Under the pieces are notes generated by a model that saw only the letters and a program-made list of their open reading frames with translations, did no database searches and was not told the origin of the DNA. Both the position numbers and the translations under genes were made by a program. From Pseudomonas fluorescens (GTDB taxonomy: Bacteria; Pseudomonadota; Gammaproteobacteria; Pseudomonadales; Pseudomonadaceae), in assembly GCF_001708445.1 (NCBI RefSeq), contig NZ_CP015637.1, positions 620,001 through 684,000 of the forward strand: a stretch of 64,000 bases of DNA. The letters run 5' to 3'. Within the stretch, counting starts at the first letter, position 1. Every line of letters starts with the position of its first letter. This document shows positions 9,629 through 17,170 of this stretch, one piece after another.

Positions 9629-11698
9629 ATGACGCGCACTCGTAAAATCGTCGCTTGGAGCTGCGCCAGCTTCGTTCTATTAATTGCCATTGTGGCTCTG
9701 GTCCTGGTGTTCTTTGACTGGAATCGCATCAAACCCCCGCTCAATGCCAAGGTCTCCGAAGAGCTGCATCGTCCGTTCGCCATCAATGGCAACCTCGCGG
9801 TGGTGTGGCAGCGTGAGCCAGACGAAGGCGGTTGGCGTGCCTGGGTGCCGTGGCCCCATGTGATTGCCGAAGACCTGACCCTGGGTAACCCTGACTGGTC
9901 GAAAAAACCGCAGATGGTCACGCTCAAGCGCGTTGAACTGCGTATCTCTCTCCTGGCCTTGCTGGCCCAGCGTGTGGTGATCCCGCGCATCGACCTCACT
10001 GAGCCGAGCGCCGAGTTGCAGCGCCTCGCCGATGGCCGCGCCAACTGGACCTTCACGTTCGACCCCAAGGACCCCAGCGCCGAACCTTCCAGCTGGGTGG
10101 TGGACATCGGCACCATCGGCTTCGACAAAGGCCATGTGACCCTTGACGATCAAACCCTCAAGACCCAACTCGATGTGATCATCGACCCGCTGGGCCAGCC
10201 CATTCCGTTTGCTGAAATCGTCGGTGACGCCGATGCCAGGAAGGCCCTGGAAAAAGGCGCGGCCCCCCAGGACTACGCGTTTGGCCTCAAGGTCAAAGGC
10301 CAGTACCACGGCCAGAAACTCGACGGCACCGGCAAGATCGGCGGCCTGCTTGCCTTGCAGGACGCGGCCAAGCCGTTCCCGCTACAGGCCCAGGTGGACA
10401 TCGCCGACACCCGTATCGCCCTGGCCGGCACCCTGACCGACCCACTCAACCTGGGCGCCCTCGACCTGCGCCTGAAACTTGCCGGCAGTAGCCTGGGCAA
10501 CCTGTACCCATTGACCGGCGTCACCTTGCCGGATTCACCGGCCTACTCCACAGACGGCCACCTGATCGCCAAGTTGCACGAGGCCAATGGCGCGTCGTTC
10601 CGCTACGAAAACTTCAACGGCAAGATCGGCAACAGTGACATCCACGGCGACCTGGCCTATGTCGCCAGCCAGCCGCGCCCCAAGCTCAGCGGCACGTTGG
10701 TTTCCAACCAACTGCTGATGACGGACCTCGCGCCCTTGATCGGCGCCGACTCCAACGCCAAGCAAAAGGCCCGTGGTGGGATGAGCAAGCAACCGGCGAA
10801 CAAAGTGCTGCCGGTGGAAGAGTTCCGCACCGAGCGCTGGCGTGTGATGGATGCCGATGTCGAATTCACCGGCAAACGCATTGTGCACAGCGCCGACTTG
10901 CCGTTCACCGACCTCTATACCCACCTGGTCCTCAACGACGGCGAGCTGAGCATGGAACCCCTGCGCTTCGGGGTGGCCGGTGGCAAGCTGGATGCGCAGA
11001 TCCGCTTGAACGGCCGCACGGTGCCCATGGAAGGCCGGGCCAAACTGACCGCGCGTAACTTCAAGCTCAAGCAACTGTTCCCGACTTTCGAACCGATGAA
11101 AACCAGCTTCGGCGAACTCAACGGTGATGCGGATATTTCCGGGCGCGGCAACTCCGTGGCGGCGCTGTTGGGCACTTCCAACGGCGACCTGAAAATGTTG
11201 ATCAACGATGGCGCCATCAGCCGTGGCCTGATGGAAATCGCCGGGCTCAACGTCGGTAACTACGTGGTGGGCCGCCTGTTTGGCGACAAGGAAGTCAAGA
11301 TCAACTGCGCGGCGGCGGACTTTGGCATCAAGACCGGCCTGGCGACGACCCGGTTGTTTGTGTTCGATACCGAGAACGCCATCATCTACGTCGATGGCAC
11401 TGCGAACATGGCCACCGAGCAGTTGGACCTCACCATCACGCCGGAGTCCAAAGGGTTCCGCCTGTTCTCGTTGCGTTCCCCGCTGTACGTCAATGGCCCG
11501 TTCATCAAGCCGAATGCCGGCGTCAAAGCCATCCCCCTGGCCCTGCGTGGCGCAGGCATGGTCGCACTGGGCGTGATCGCCGGCCCGGCCGCCGGCTTGC
11601 TGGCGCTGGTGGCGCCGAGTGGCGATGCGCCGAACCAGTGTGCGCCGTTGCTGCAACAGATGCGGGAAGGCAAGGCACCAAAGACGGTGAAAGGCTGA
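9629..11698 (+). CDS. AsmA family protein
   Basis: Envelope protein of 689 residues with one N-terminal membrane anchor (about residues 7-28, VAWSCASFVLLIAIVALVLV) and a long beta-rich periplasmic body. The N-terminal chorein-like region (WNRIKPPLNAKVSEELHRPF) and the C-terminal AsmA domain (TANMATEQLDLTITPESKGF) define the family. AsmA-like proteins form bridge-like conduits implicated in phospholipid traffic to the outer membrane. Start at 9629 with CAGGAG ten bases upstream. Size and layout resemble YhjG/AsmA of other Pseudomonas. No partner gene is adjacent. Confidence 0.88.
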   Translation: MTRTRKIVAWSCASFVLLIAIVALVLVFFDWNRIKPPLNAKVSEELHRPFAINGNLAVVWQREPDEGGWRAWVPWPHVIAEDLTLGNPDWSKKPQMVTLKRVELRISLLALLAQRVVIPRIDLTEPSAELQRLADGRANWTFTFDPKDPSAEPSSWVVDIGTIGFDKGHVTLDDQTLKTQLDVIIDPLGQPIPFAEIVGDADARKALEKGAAPQDYAFGLKVKGQYHGQKLDGTGKIGGLLALQDAAKPFPLQAQVDIADTRIALAGTLTDPLNLGALDLRLKLAGSSLGNLYPLTGVTLPDSPAYSTDGHLIAKLHEANGASFRYENFNGKIGNSDIHGDLAYVASQPRPKLSGTLVSNQLLMTDLAPLIGADSNAKQKARGGMSKQPANKVLPVEEFRTERWRVMDADVEFTGKRIVHSADLPFTDLYTHLVLNDGELSMEPLRFGVAGGKLDAQIRLNGRTVPMEGRAKLTARNFKLKQLFPTFEPMKTSFGELNGDADISGRGNSVAALLGTSNGDLKMLINDGAISRGLMEIAGLNVGNYVVGRLFGDKEVKINCAAADFGIKTGLATTRLFVFDTENAIIYVDGTANMATEQLDLTITPESKGFRLFSLRSPLYVNGPFIKPNAGVKAIPLALRGAGMVALGVIAGPAAGLLALVAPSGDAPNQCAPLLQQMREGKAPKTVKG

Positions 11699-11739
11699 CA
11701 GACCAAACCGCGAACAAAAATGGGGGAGGGGGGCCCCTG

Positions 11740-11883
11740 ATGCCGTTCAGTTAAGCGTATATCGCCTTCTGTAGGAGCGAGGGGGACGCCTAGTTCTTGC
11801 TCGCGAAGAACGTCAACGATAACGCGTGTCTCCTGAATGAACGCGGCGCCTGTGAGTTCTTCGCGAGCAAGCTCGCTCCTACA
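11740..11883. repeat. REP doublet with 14-base insertion and conserved left flank
   Basis: The left arm reads TGTAGGAGCGAG (11770-11781), then GGGGACGCCTAGTT (11782-11795), then CTTGCTCGCGAAGAAC. Without the 14 bases it is the normal family arm. The right arm at 11856-11883 is intact. The 30 bases to the left (11740-11769) recur with one mismatch at 58051-58080, also directly before TGTAGGAGCG, so the mobile or amplified unit may be longer than the REP itself. Confidence 0.85.
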
Positions 11884-11925
11884 AAAAAGCCATTAACTAA
11901 ATGGCATTAGGGCTTGCCACAGGGG

Positions 11926-12456
11926 TTACAGGCTTTCCAGGATGTCGGCCATGTCATCGGCATGCTCTTCTTCCTGAGCCAGGATCTCTTCGAACAGGCG
12001 GCGCGTGGTCGGGTCTTTATCACCGATGTACTGGATGATCTCGCGGTAGCTGTCCACCGCAATCCGCTCGGCGACCAGGTCTTCGTAGACCATTTCCTTC
12101 AGCGTATTGCCGGCCACGTACTGCGCGTGGGAGTTTTTCGACAGCAGGTCCGGGTTGAACTCCGGTTCGCCGCCCAACTGCACGATGCGCTCGGCGAGTT
12201 TGTCGGCGTGTTCGGCTTCCTGGGTGGCGTGTTCGAGGAACTCCTCGGCGGCGATCTGGGCCTTGACGCCGCTGGCCATGAAGTAGTGGCGCTTGTAGCG
12301 CAGCACGCAGACCAGTTCAGTGGCCAGCGAGGCATTGAGCAGGCGAATGATCTCTTCGCGGTCGGCGTCGTAGCCCTCGGTCACGGCGCCGTTTTCGACG
12401 TTCTGGCGGGCGCGGCTGCGCAGGGTCGCAACGTCAGTCAGGTTTGCTTCAGTCAT
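11926..12456 (-). CDS. Bacterioferritin-like (ferritin superfamily) protein
   Basis: Cytoplasmic four-helix iron protein of 176 residues, similar to P. aeruginosa PA4880. Helix motifs carry the di-iron ligands: ASLATELVCVLRYKRHYF, EEFLEHATQEAEHAD, and EEILAQEEEHADDM. The haem-binding Met of true Bfr is not evident. The ATG at 12456 has AGGAG eight bases upstream. Single gene, facing away from the lipase gene, so the 176 bases between them hold both promoters. It probably stores or detoxifies iron. Confidence 0.85.
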   Translation of the reverse strand: MTEANLTDVATLRSRARQNVENGAVTEGYDADREEIIRLLNASLATELVCVLRYKRHYFMASGVKAQIAAEEFLEHATQEAEHADKLAERIVQLGGEPEFNPDLLSKNSHAQYVAGNTLKEMVYEDLVAERIAVDSYREIIQYIGDKDPTTRRLFEEILAQEEEHADDMADILESL

Positions 12457-12632
12457 CTCAATCTCCTGGTGCTAATCCGGTTTTGCGCCACGCTCTGCTG
12501 GCGTGATCGCTCCCAGTTGTGAGTGCCGCGCAACGCAAAAAGTTTTATTGGATTTACTGGGCGGTGTCATCTGCTCGTCGCCGGATTGGGCTAGCCTGCG
12601 CCTATCCTGTATCGATCAAGGACGTTCGCCCC

Positions 12633-13523
12633 ATGCCGCAGTCGTTAGCCACGCGTTACCCCTTGGTGTTGGTGCCCGGCATGCTCGGGTTCGTGCGCCT
12701 GGGGTGGTTTCCCTACTGGTATGGCATCGTCCCGGCGCTGCGGGCGGGTGGGGCGCAGGTGTTTGCGGTGCAGGTCGCGCCGCTGGATTCCAGCGAGGTG
12801 CGGGGTGAGCAGTTGCTGGCGCACATCGAGCGGATTCGCCGCGAGACCGGGGCCGATAAGGTCAACCTGATCGGCCACAGCCAGGGGGCGCTGACCGCGC
12901 GCTACGCGGCGGCCAGGGTGCCGGAGTGGGTGGCGTCGGTCACGTCGGTGGCCGGGCCCAACCATGGTTCGGAACTGGCCGACCATATCCACACCCATTA
13001 CCCGGCCGAGAGCGTCAGGGGTCGGATCATGAGTGCCCTGTTCCATTGGGTCGCCTGGGTGATGGGTGTGCTGGAAACCGGCTATCGCGGGCCGCGCTTC
13101 AAGGCTGACTTGCACGCCTCGCACCATTCGCTCACCAGCGTCGGCGTGGCCGCGTTCAACCGTGCGTACCCCCAGGGCTTGCCAGCAACGTGGGGCGGGC
13201 AGGGGGCTGCCGAGGTCAATGGCGTGCGCTATTACTCGTGGTCCGGCACCTTGCAGCCGGGCAAGACCGACCGCGGGCGCAACCTGCTGGACGGGACGAA
13301 TCGCAGCTGCCGCCTGTTCGCCCGCAGCTTCGTGCGCGAAAAGGGCCAGTGCGACGGCATGGTCGGGCGCTACAGCTCACACCTGGGCGTGGTGATCGGC
13401 GATGACTATGCGTTGGATCATTTCGATATCGTCAACCAGTCCCTGGGGCTGGTGGGCAAGGGGGCGGAGCCGATCCGGCTGTTCGTCGAGCATGCGCAGA
13501 GGCTCAAGGCGGCCGGGGTGTAG
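12633..13523 (+). CDS. Family I.1-type triacylglycerol lipase without signal peptide
   Basis: Alpha/beta hydrolase of 296 residues resembling Pseudomonas LipA/LipC. It begins YPLVLVPGMLGF (oxyanion-hole region) and has the nucleophile elbow GHSQG with Ser83, Asp241 in CDGMVG, and His263 in the LDHFDIVNQ motif, where Asp265 and Gln269 correspond to the calcium site. Secreted relatives have a Sec signal and need the Lif foldase. Here no signal is seen from the ATG at 12633, the 38 extra in-frame codons upstream are not signal-like, and no lif gene follows. It may be intracellular or exported in some other way. Confidence 0.85.
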   Translation: MPQSLATRYPLVLVPGMLGFVRLGWFPYWYGIVPALRAGGAQVFAVQVAPLDSSEVRGEQLLAHIERIRRETGADKVNLIGHSQGALTARYAAARVPEWVASVTSVAGPNHGSELADHIHTHYPAESVRGRIMSALFHWVAWVMGVLETGYRGPRFKADLHASHHSLTSVGVAAFNRAYPQGLPATWGGQGAAEVNGVRYYSWSGTLQPGKTDRGRNLLDGTNRSCRLFARSFVREKGQCDGMVGRYSSHLGVVIGDDYALDHFDIVNQSLGLVGKGAEPIRLFVEHAQRLKAAGV

Positions 13524-13547
13524 CAGGTGCGCCGCGAGAACCATCGC

Positions 13548-14435
13548 TCAGGCAGCGGCGCGTTGACGCCCGACCGGCGTGGTCCAGCGCTCCGACAAAA
13601 TCACCCCGCCCAGGGTCAGCAAACCGCCCACCAGGTGATACAGCGCCAGCGCTTCTTTCAACACCAGCGCTGCGATCAGCGCGGTGATCAACGGCAGCAG
13701 GTTGAAAAACAGCGTCGTGCGGCTCGGCCCCAGGGTTTTCACCGAATGCATCCATGCCAGCGGCGCGAGCATCGAAGCCAGCAAACACGCATACAGCACC
13801 AGCGGAATATTCGCCCAGTCCAGGCCGGCTTTGGCTGAGAACAGGAACAGCGGAAACAGCACCAGCACCGCCACCAGCACCTGCAAGTACAGCAACACTA
13901 ACGGCGGCAGGCGCAGTTGCCACTTTTTCAGCAAGGTGCTGTAGACCGCGTAGGCCAGGGTCGCCACCAGCATCATGCCGTCGCCCAGGTTGACCCCGTG
14001 TTGCAGCAGCGCCCCCAGGCTGCCGGCCGATACCACCACCACTACGCCGGCGAACGACAGCAGCGCACCGGTGAGTGCGCCGAAGGTCAGGCGCTGGCCC
14101 AGGCTGATGATCGCGGCGGTCAGCGCCATCAACGGCATCAGGGACAGGATGATGCCCATGTTGGTGGCCGAGGTCAGGGTGGCGGCGTAATAGGCCAGGC
14201 TTTGGTACACGGCCATGCCCAGCACACCGAGGATGAAGATCTTGCCCAGGTTGCGGCGGATGATCGGCCACTGGGCGAGCACCGGCTTGAGCATGAACGG
14301 CGTGAAGAGCACGGCCGCCAGCAACCAGCGGTAAAAGCCGATTTCAGCCGGGAAGATCGAACCCACGGCCAATTTATTGACCACGGTGTTGCCGGCCCAG
14401 ATAAAAATGGCCAGCAGGGGATACGCGTATTGCAT
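13548..14435 (-). CDS. EamA/DMT family transporter
   Basis: Inner-membrane protein of 295 residues with about ten hydrophobic helices arranged as two EamA repeats (first starting YPLLAIFIWAGNTVVNKLA, second around VNLGDGMMLVATLAYAVYS). Such proteins export metabolites or amino acids. The ATG at 14435 starts the first helix. It is transcribed away from an AraC-type gene, and shared ATCCAGACA repeats between them suggest that the regulator controls it. Substrate unknown. Confidence 0.85.
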   Translation of the reverse strand: MQYAYPLLAIFIWAGNTVVNKLAVGSIFPAEIGFYRWLLAAVLFTPFMLKPVLAQWPIIRRNLGKIFILGVLGMAVYQSLAYYAATLTSATNMGIILSLMPLMALTAAIISLGQRLTFGALTGALLSFAGVVVVVSAGSLGALLQHGVNLGDGMMLVATLAYAVYSTLLKKWQLRLPPLVLLYLQVLVAVLVLFPLFLFSAKAGLDWANIPLVLYACLLASMLAPLAWMHSVKTLGPSRTTLFFNLLPLITALIAALVLKEALALYHLVGGLLTLGGVILSERWTTPVGRQRAAA

Positions 14436-14475
14436 CGAAAGAAACCAGGTGGGTTGATGAGGCAGGATTATCCCC

Positions 14476-14531
14476 TGTCTGGATCGAAGCCTATACTGCG
14501 ATCCAGACAACCGACCTTTGTATCCAGACAA
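14476..14531. promoter_or_regulatory. Three-copy TGTCTGGAT repeat, probable AraC-type operator
   Basis: TGTCTGGATCG (14476-14486) is the exact complement of CGATCCAGACA (14499-14509). A third copy, TATCCAGACAA (14521-14531), is a direct repeat 21 bases from the second, two helical turns, ending just before the AraC-family start. This arrangement suits an AraC protein that controls its own gene and the divergent exporter. Confidence 0.65.
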
Positions 14532-14532
14532 T

Positions 14533-15321
14533 ATGCCCAGACATACCGTACGCCTTGCGGATTTCCCCCGGCTGCCGAGCCCGGTGTACTTCCGCTACTC
14601 CGATTTCGCCCCCGATACTGAATGCACGCCGCACCGGCATTCCTGGGGCTCGCTGGATTACTCGGCCAGCGGGGTGATGCGGATGGAGGTGGCCGGCAAC
14701 CGCTTTATGTCGCCGCCGCAATACGCCGTGTGGATACCGCCGAATACCGAACACAGCTCCTACAATGCCCAGGCGATTGTCTATCGCTCGGTGGGCCTGG
14801 CCCCACAACTCTGCGAGCAACTGCCCAAGCAGCCTTGCACCCTGGCGATCAGCGAGATACTCAAGGCCATCCTCAGTGACTTCGCCCTGCGAGACGTCAA
14901 CATCCCCCGCAGCGAGGCGGATATCCGCCTGGCCCAGGTGCTGGTCGACCAGCTCAAGCAGGCGCCGATCCACGATTGCTTCCTGCCCTACGCGCGCCAC
15001 CCTGGGCTGCTTGGCGTGCTCGAAGGCATGCAGGCGGAACCCGGCGACAACCGCCCCCTGGCGCAATGGGCCGAGCAGGTGCACGTGAGCGAACGCACCC
15101 TGGCGCGCCAGTTCGTGCGCGAGTTGGGCATGAGCTTTGGCGAATGGCGCCAGCGCCTGCGTTACCTCGCCGCCATCGAAGCCCTCGACAGCCAGCGCAG
15201 CGTGCAACACGTGGCGTTTGACCTGGGCTACAGCAGCGCCTCGGCGTTTATCGCGATGTTCCAACGCCAGGCCGGCTGCACGCCAGAGCAGTACCGGCGG
15301 ACGAATATCCGCAGCCGATGA
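14533..15321 (+). CDS. AraC family transcriptional regulator
   Basis: DNA-binding regulator of 262 residues. The N-terminal cupin-like sensor (DTECTPHRHSWGSLDYSASG, residues about 26-50) has a His pair. The C-terminal double HTH shows VSERTLARQFVRELGMSFGEW and the second helix set VAFDLGYSSASAFIAMFQR. The ATG at 14533 is preferred to a TTG five codons upstream, which would overlap the third operator repeat. The divergent EamA gene is its likely target. The ligand is unknown. Confidence 0.88.
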   Translation: MPRHTVRLADFPRLPSPVYFRYSDFAPDTECTPHRHSWGSLDYSASGVMRMEVAGNRFMSPPQYAVWIPPNTEHSSYNAQAIVYRSVGLAPQLCEQLPKQPCTLAISEILKAILSDFALRDVNIPRSEADIRLAQVLVDQLKQAPIHDCFLPYARHPGLLGVLEGMQAEPGDNRPLAQWAEQVHVSERTLARQFVRELGMSFGEWRQRLRYLAAIEALDSQRSVQHVAFDLGYSSASAFIAMFQRQAGCTPEQYRRTNIRSR

Positions 15322-15356
15322 AGATGTAACAAGGTTTGGCTACACTGCTGGGTAGG

Positions 15357-15374
15357 CCGTGCCTCCCGGCACGG
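15357..15374. terminator. Hairpin between araC-type gene and psiF
   Basis: CCGTGCC-TCCC-GGCACGG, seven-base stem and four-base loop, without a T-run, ending 18 bases before the psiF start. It could end the upstream transcript or shape the psiF leader. Confidence 0.45.
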
Positions 15375-15392
15375 TAACAGGGAGAAAACTCC

Positions 15393-15692
15393 ATGAAGAT
15401 GCTGCGTATTCCGTTGTTGATGATGGGCCTGCTGCTGTGTTCCCAGGGCTTCGCTGCTACTGCCCAGCAAAACAAGATGACCACCTGCAATGCCGAAGCC
15501 ACCACCAAGACGCTCAAGGGCGACGAGCGCAAGGCGTTCATGAAAACCTGCCTGTCGGCGCCGGCGGCCAATGACGCGAAGACGCTCACGCCGCAGCAGC
15601 AGAAGATGAAGGATTGCAATGCGGACGCCAAGACCAAAGCCTTGACCGGTGATGCGCGCAAAACCTTTATGAGCACCTGCCTGAAGAAATAA
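15393..15692 (+). CDS. psiF: PsiF-repeat protein, periplasmic
   Basis: Exported protein of 99 residues with a signal (MKMLRIPLLMMGLLLCSQGFA) and two PsiF repeats: NKMTTCNAEATTKTLKGDER and, about 50 residues later, QKMKDCNADAKTKALTGDAR, each followed by K(A/T)FM.TCL. The two cysteines of each repeat are conserved. E. coli psiF is phosphate-starvation inducible, but the molecular role is unknown. ATG at 15393 after AGGGAG. Confidence 0.88.
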   Translation: MKMLRIPLLMMGLLLCSQGFAATAQQNKMTTCNAEATTKTLKGDERKAFMKTCLSAPAANDAKTLTPQQQKMKDCNADAKTKALTGDARKTFMSTCLKK

Positions 15693-15736
15693 TAGCCCCA
15701 GGCCATAGAAGGCTGCGACACTCGCACACAGCCCCC

Positions 15737-15836
15737 TGTAGGAGCGAGCTTGCTCGCGAAGAACGCAATGGCCCCGCGTTTATTCAGAGTAAACGCGTTA
15801 TCGTTGGCGACCTTCGCGAGCAAGCTCGCTCCTACA
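15737..15836. repeat. REP doublet, GCGAGCTTGCTCGC family
   Basis: Left arm TGTAGGAGCGAGCTTGCTCG and inverted right arm ending GAGCAAGCTCGCTCCTACA, with a centre containing AACGCGTT. Between psiF and the AI-2E-type permease gene. Confidence 0.9.
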
Positions 15837-15868
15837 ACATCCTTTAACGCAGTTCGTTTTGAGGCTGT

Positions 15869-16882
15869 ATGCCAACGTTTTCTCAGCGTCACGTGTTATT
15901 GCTGGCCAGCTACATCATCATTTTCGGCGGGTTGTTGCTGGTATTGCCGCTGAAGTTGTTGCCCAGCCTGCTGGCCGGCCTGTTGGTCTTTGAACTGGTC
16001 AATATGCTCACCCCCCAACTGCAACGGCTGATCGAAGGCCGGCGCGCGCGCTGGCTGGCGGTGGCGTTGCTCGGCACCCTGATTGTCAGCGTGCTGGCCC
16101 TGATCTTCGCCGGCGCTATCAGCTTCCTGCTCCACGAGGCGGAAAACCCTGGGGCCTCCCTCGATAAATTCATGGGTGTGGTCGATCGCGCGCGCGGCCA
16201 GTTGCCGCCGTTTCTCGATGCCTACCTGCCCGCCAGCGCGGCTGAATTCCGCGTGGCGATTGGCGATTGGTTGAGCAAGCACCTGAGCGAACTGCAACTG
16301 GTCGGCAAAGACGCCGCCCACATGTTCGTCACCCTGTTGATCGGCATGGTGCTCGGCGCGATCATCGCGCTGCAGCGCGTGCCCGACGTGACCAAACGCA
16401 AACCCCTGGCCGCCGTGCTGTTCGACCGTCTGCACCTGTTGGTCCAGGCGTTTCGCAATATCGTCTTCGCGCAGATCAAGATCGCCGCGCTGAACACCGT
16501 GTTCACCGCGGTGTTCCTGGCCGTGGTGCTGCCCCTGTGTGGCATCCACCTGCCGCTGACCAAGACCCTGATCGTGCTGACCTTCCTGCTCGGCCTGCTG
16601 CCGGTGATTGGCAACCTGATGTCCAACACCCTGATCACCATCGTCGCGCTGTCGCTGTCGATCTGGGTGGCGGTAGCGGCGCTGGGGTATTTGATCGTGA
16701 TCCACAAGGTCGAGTACTTCCTCAACGCGCGTATCGTCGGCGGGCAGATCAGTGCCAAGTCGTGGGAGTTGTTGTTGGCGATGCTGGTGTTTGAAGCCGC
16801 GTTCGGTTTGCCGGGCGTGGTGGCAGGACCGATTTACTACGCGTATTTGAAGAGCGAATTGAAGCTCGGCGGGATGGTTTGA
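15869..16882 (+). CDS. AI-2E family transporter (PerM/TqsA type)
   Basis: Inner-membrane protein of 337 residues with about eight hydrophobic segments. It begins with a pair of helices (HVLLLASYIIIFGGLLLVLP) and has a soluble middle region (about residues 90-150, rich in charged residues). The C-terminal half (NTVFTAVFLAVVLPLCGIH; GNLMSNTLITIVALS) is characteristic of the former UPF0118 family. Members are proposed to move AI-2 or act as Na+/H+ antiporters. The substrate here is unknown. Start at 15869 with GAGG six bases upstream. Confidence 0.82.
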   Translation: MPTFSQRHVLLLASYIIIFGGLLLVLPLKLLPSLLAGLLVFELVNMLTPQLQRLIEGRRARWLAVALLGTLIVSVLALIFAGAISFLLHEAENPGASLDKFMGVVDRARGQLPPFLDAYLPASAAEFRVAIGDWLSKHLSELQLVGKDAAHMFVTLLIGMVLGAIIALQRVPDVTKRKPLAAVLFDRLHLLVQAFRNIVFAQIKIAALNTVFTAVFLAVVLPLCGIHLPLTKTLIVLTFLLGLLPVIGNLMSNTLITIVALSLSIWVAVAALGYLIVIHKVEYFLNARIVGGQISAKSWELLLAMLVFEAAFGLPGVVAGPIYYAYLKSELKLGGMV

Positions 16883-16932
16883 AGGTGGGAGGGGAAGGGG
16901 CAACACTGTAATTGTGGTGAGCAGGCTGGCTT

Positions 16933-17130
16933 GTGGCGAGCGGGCTTGCCCCGCGTTGGGCTGCGAAGCGGCCCCAAAACCAGGCACCGCGGTGTGTCAG
17001 TTAAAAAGGCTTGCCCCGCGTTGGGCTGCGAAGCGGCCCCAAAACCAGGCACCGCGGTGTGTCAGTTAAAAACACATCGCCTGTCATGGGGCCGCTGCGC
17101 AGCCCAACGCGGGGCAAGCCCGCTCGCCAC
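16933..17130. repeat. REP doublet, GTGGCGAGCGGGCTTG family, with 65-base tandem duplication
   Basis: Outer arms GTGGCGAGCGGGCTTGCCCC (left) and its complement ending CCCGCTCGCCAC (right). Inside, a 65-base unit is repeated exactly in tandem (16943-17007 and 17008-17072), running from GGCTTGCCCCGCG to GTCAGTTAAAAA. The right half, GGGCCGCTGCGCAGCCCAAC, pairs with the TTGGGCTGCGAAGCGGCCCC part of either copy. Confidence 0.9.
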
Positions 17131-17170
17131 AACGCTGCGTCGAAGAGGGAGTGGGTGAGATCGGTGGCGG

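Noticed and set aside
16933..17130. Tandem 65-base repeats considered as a CRISPR fragment
   Set aside because: The two copies are contiguous with no spacers and belong to a REP doublet; no cas genes.
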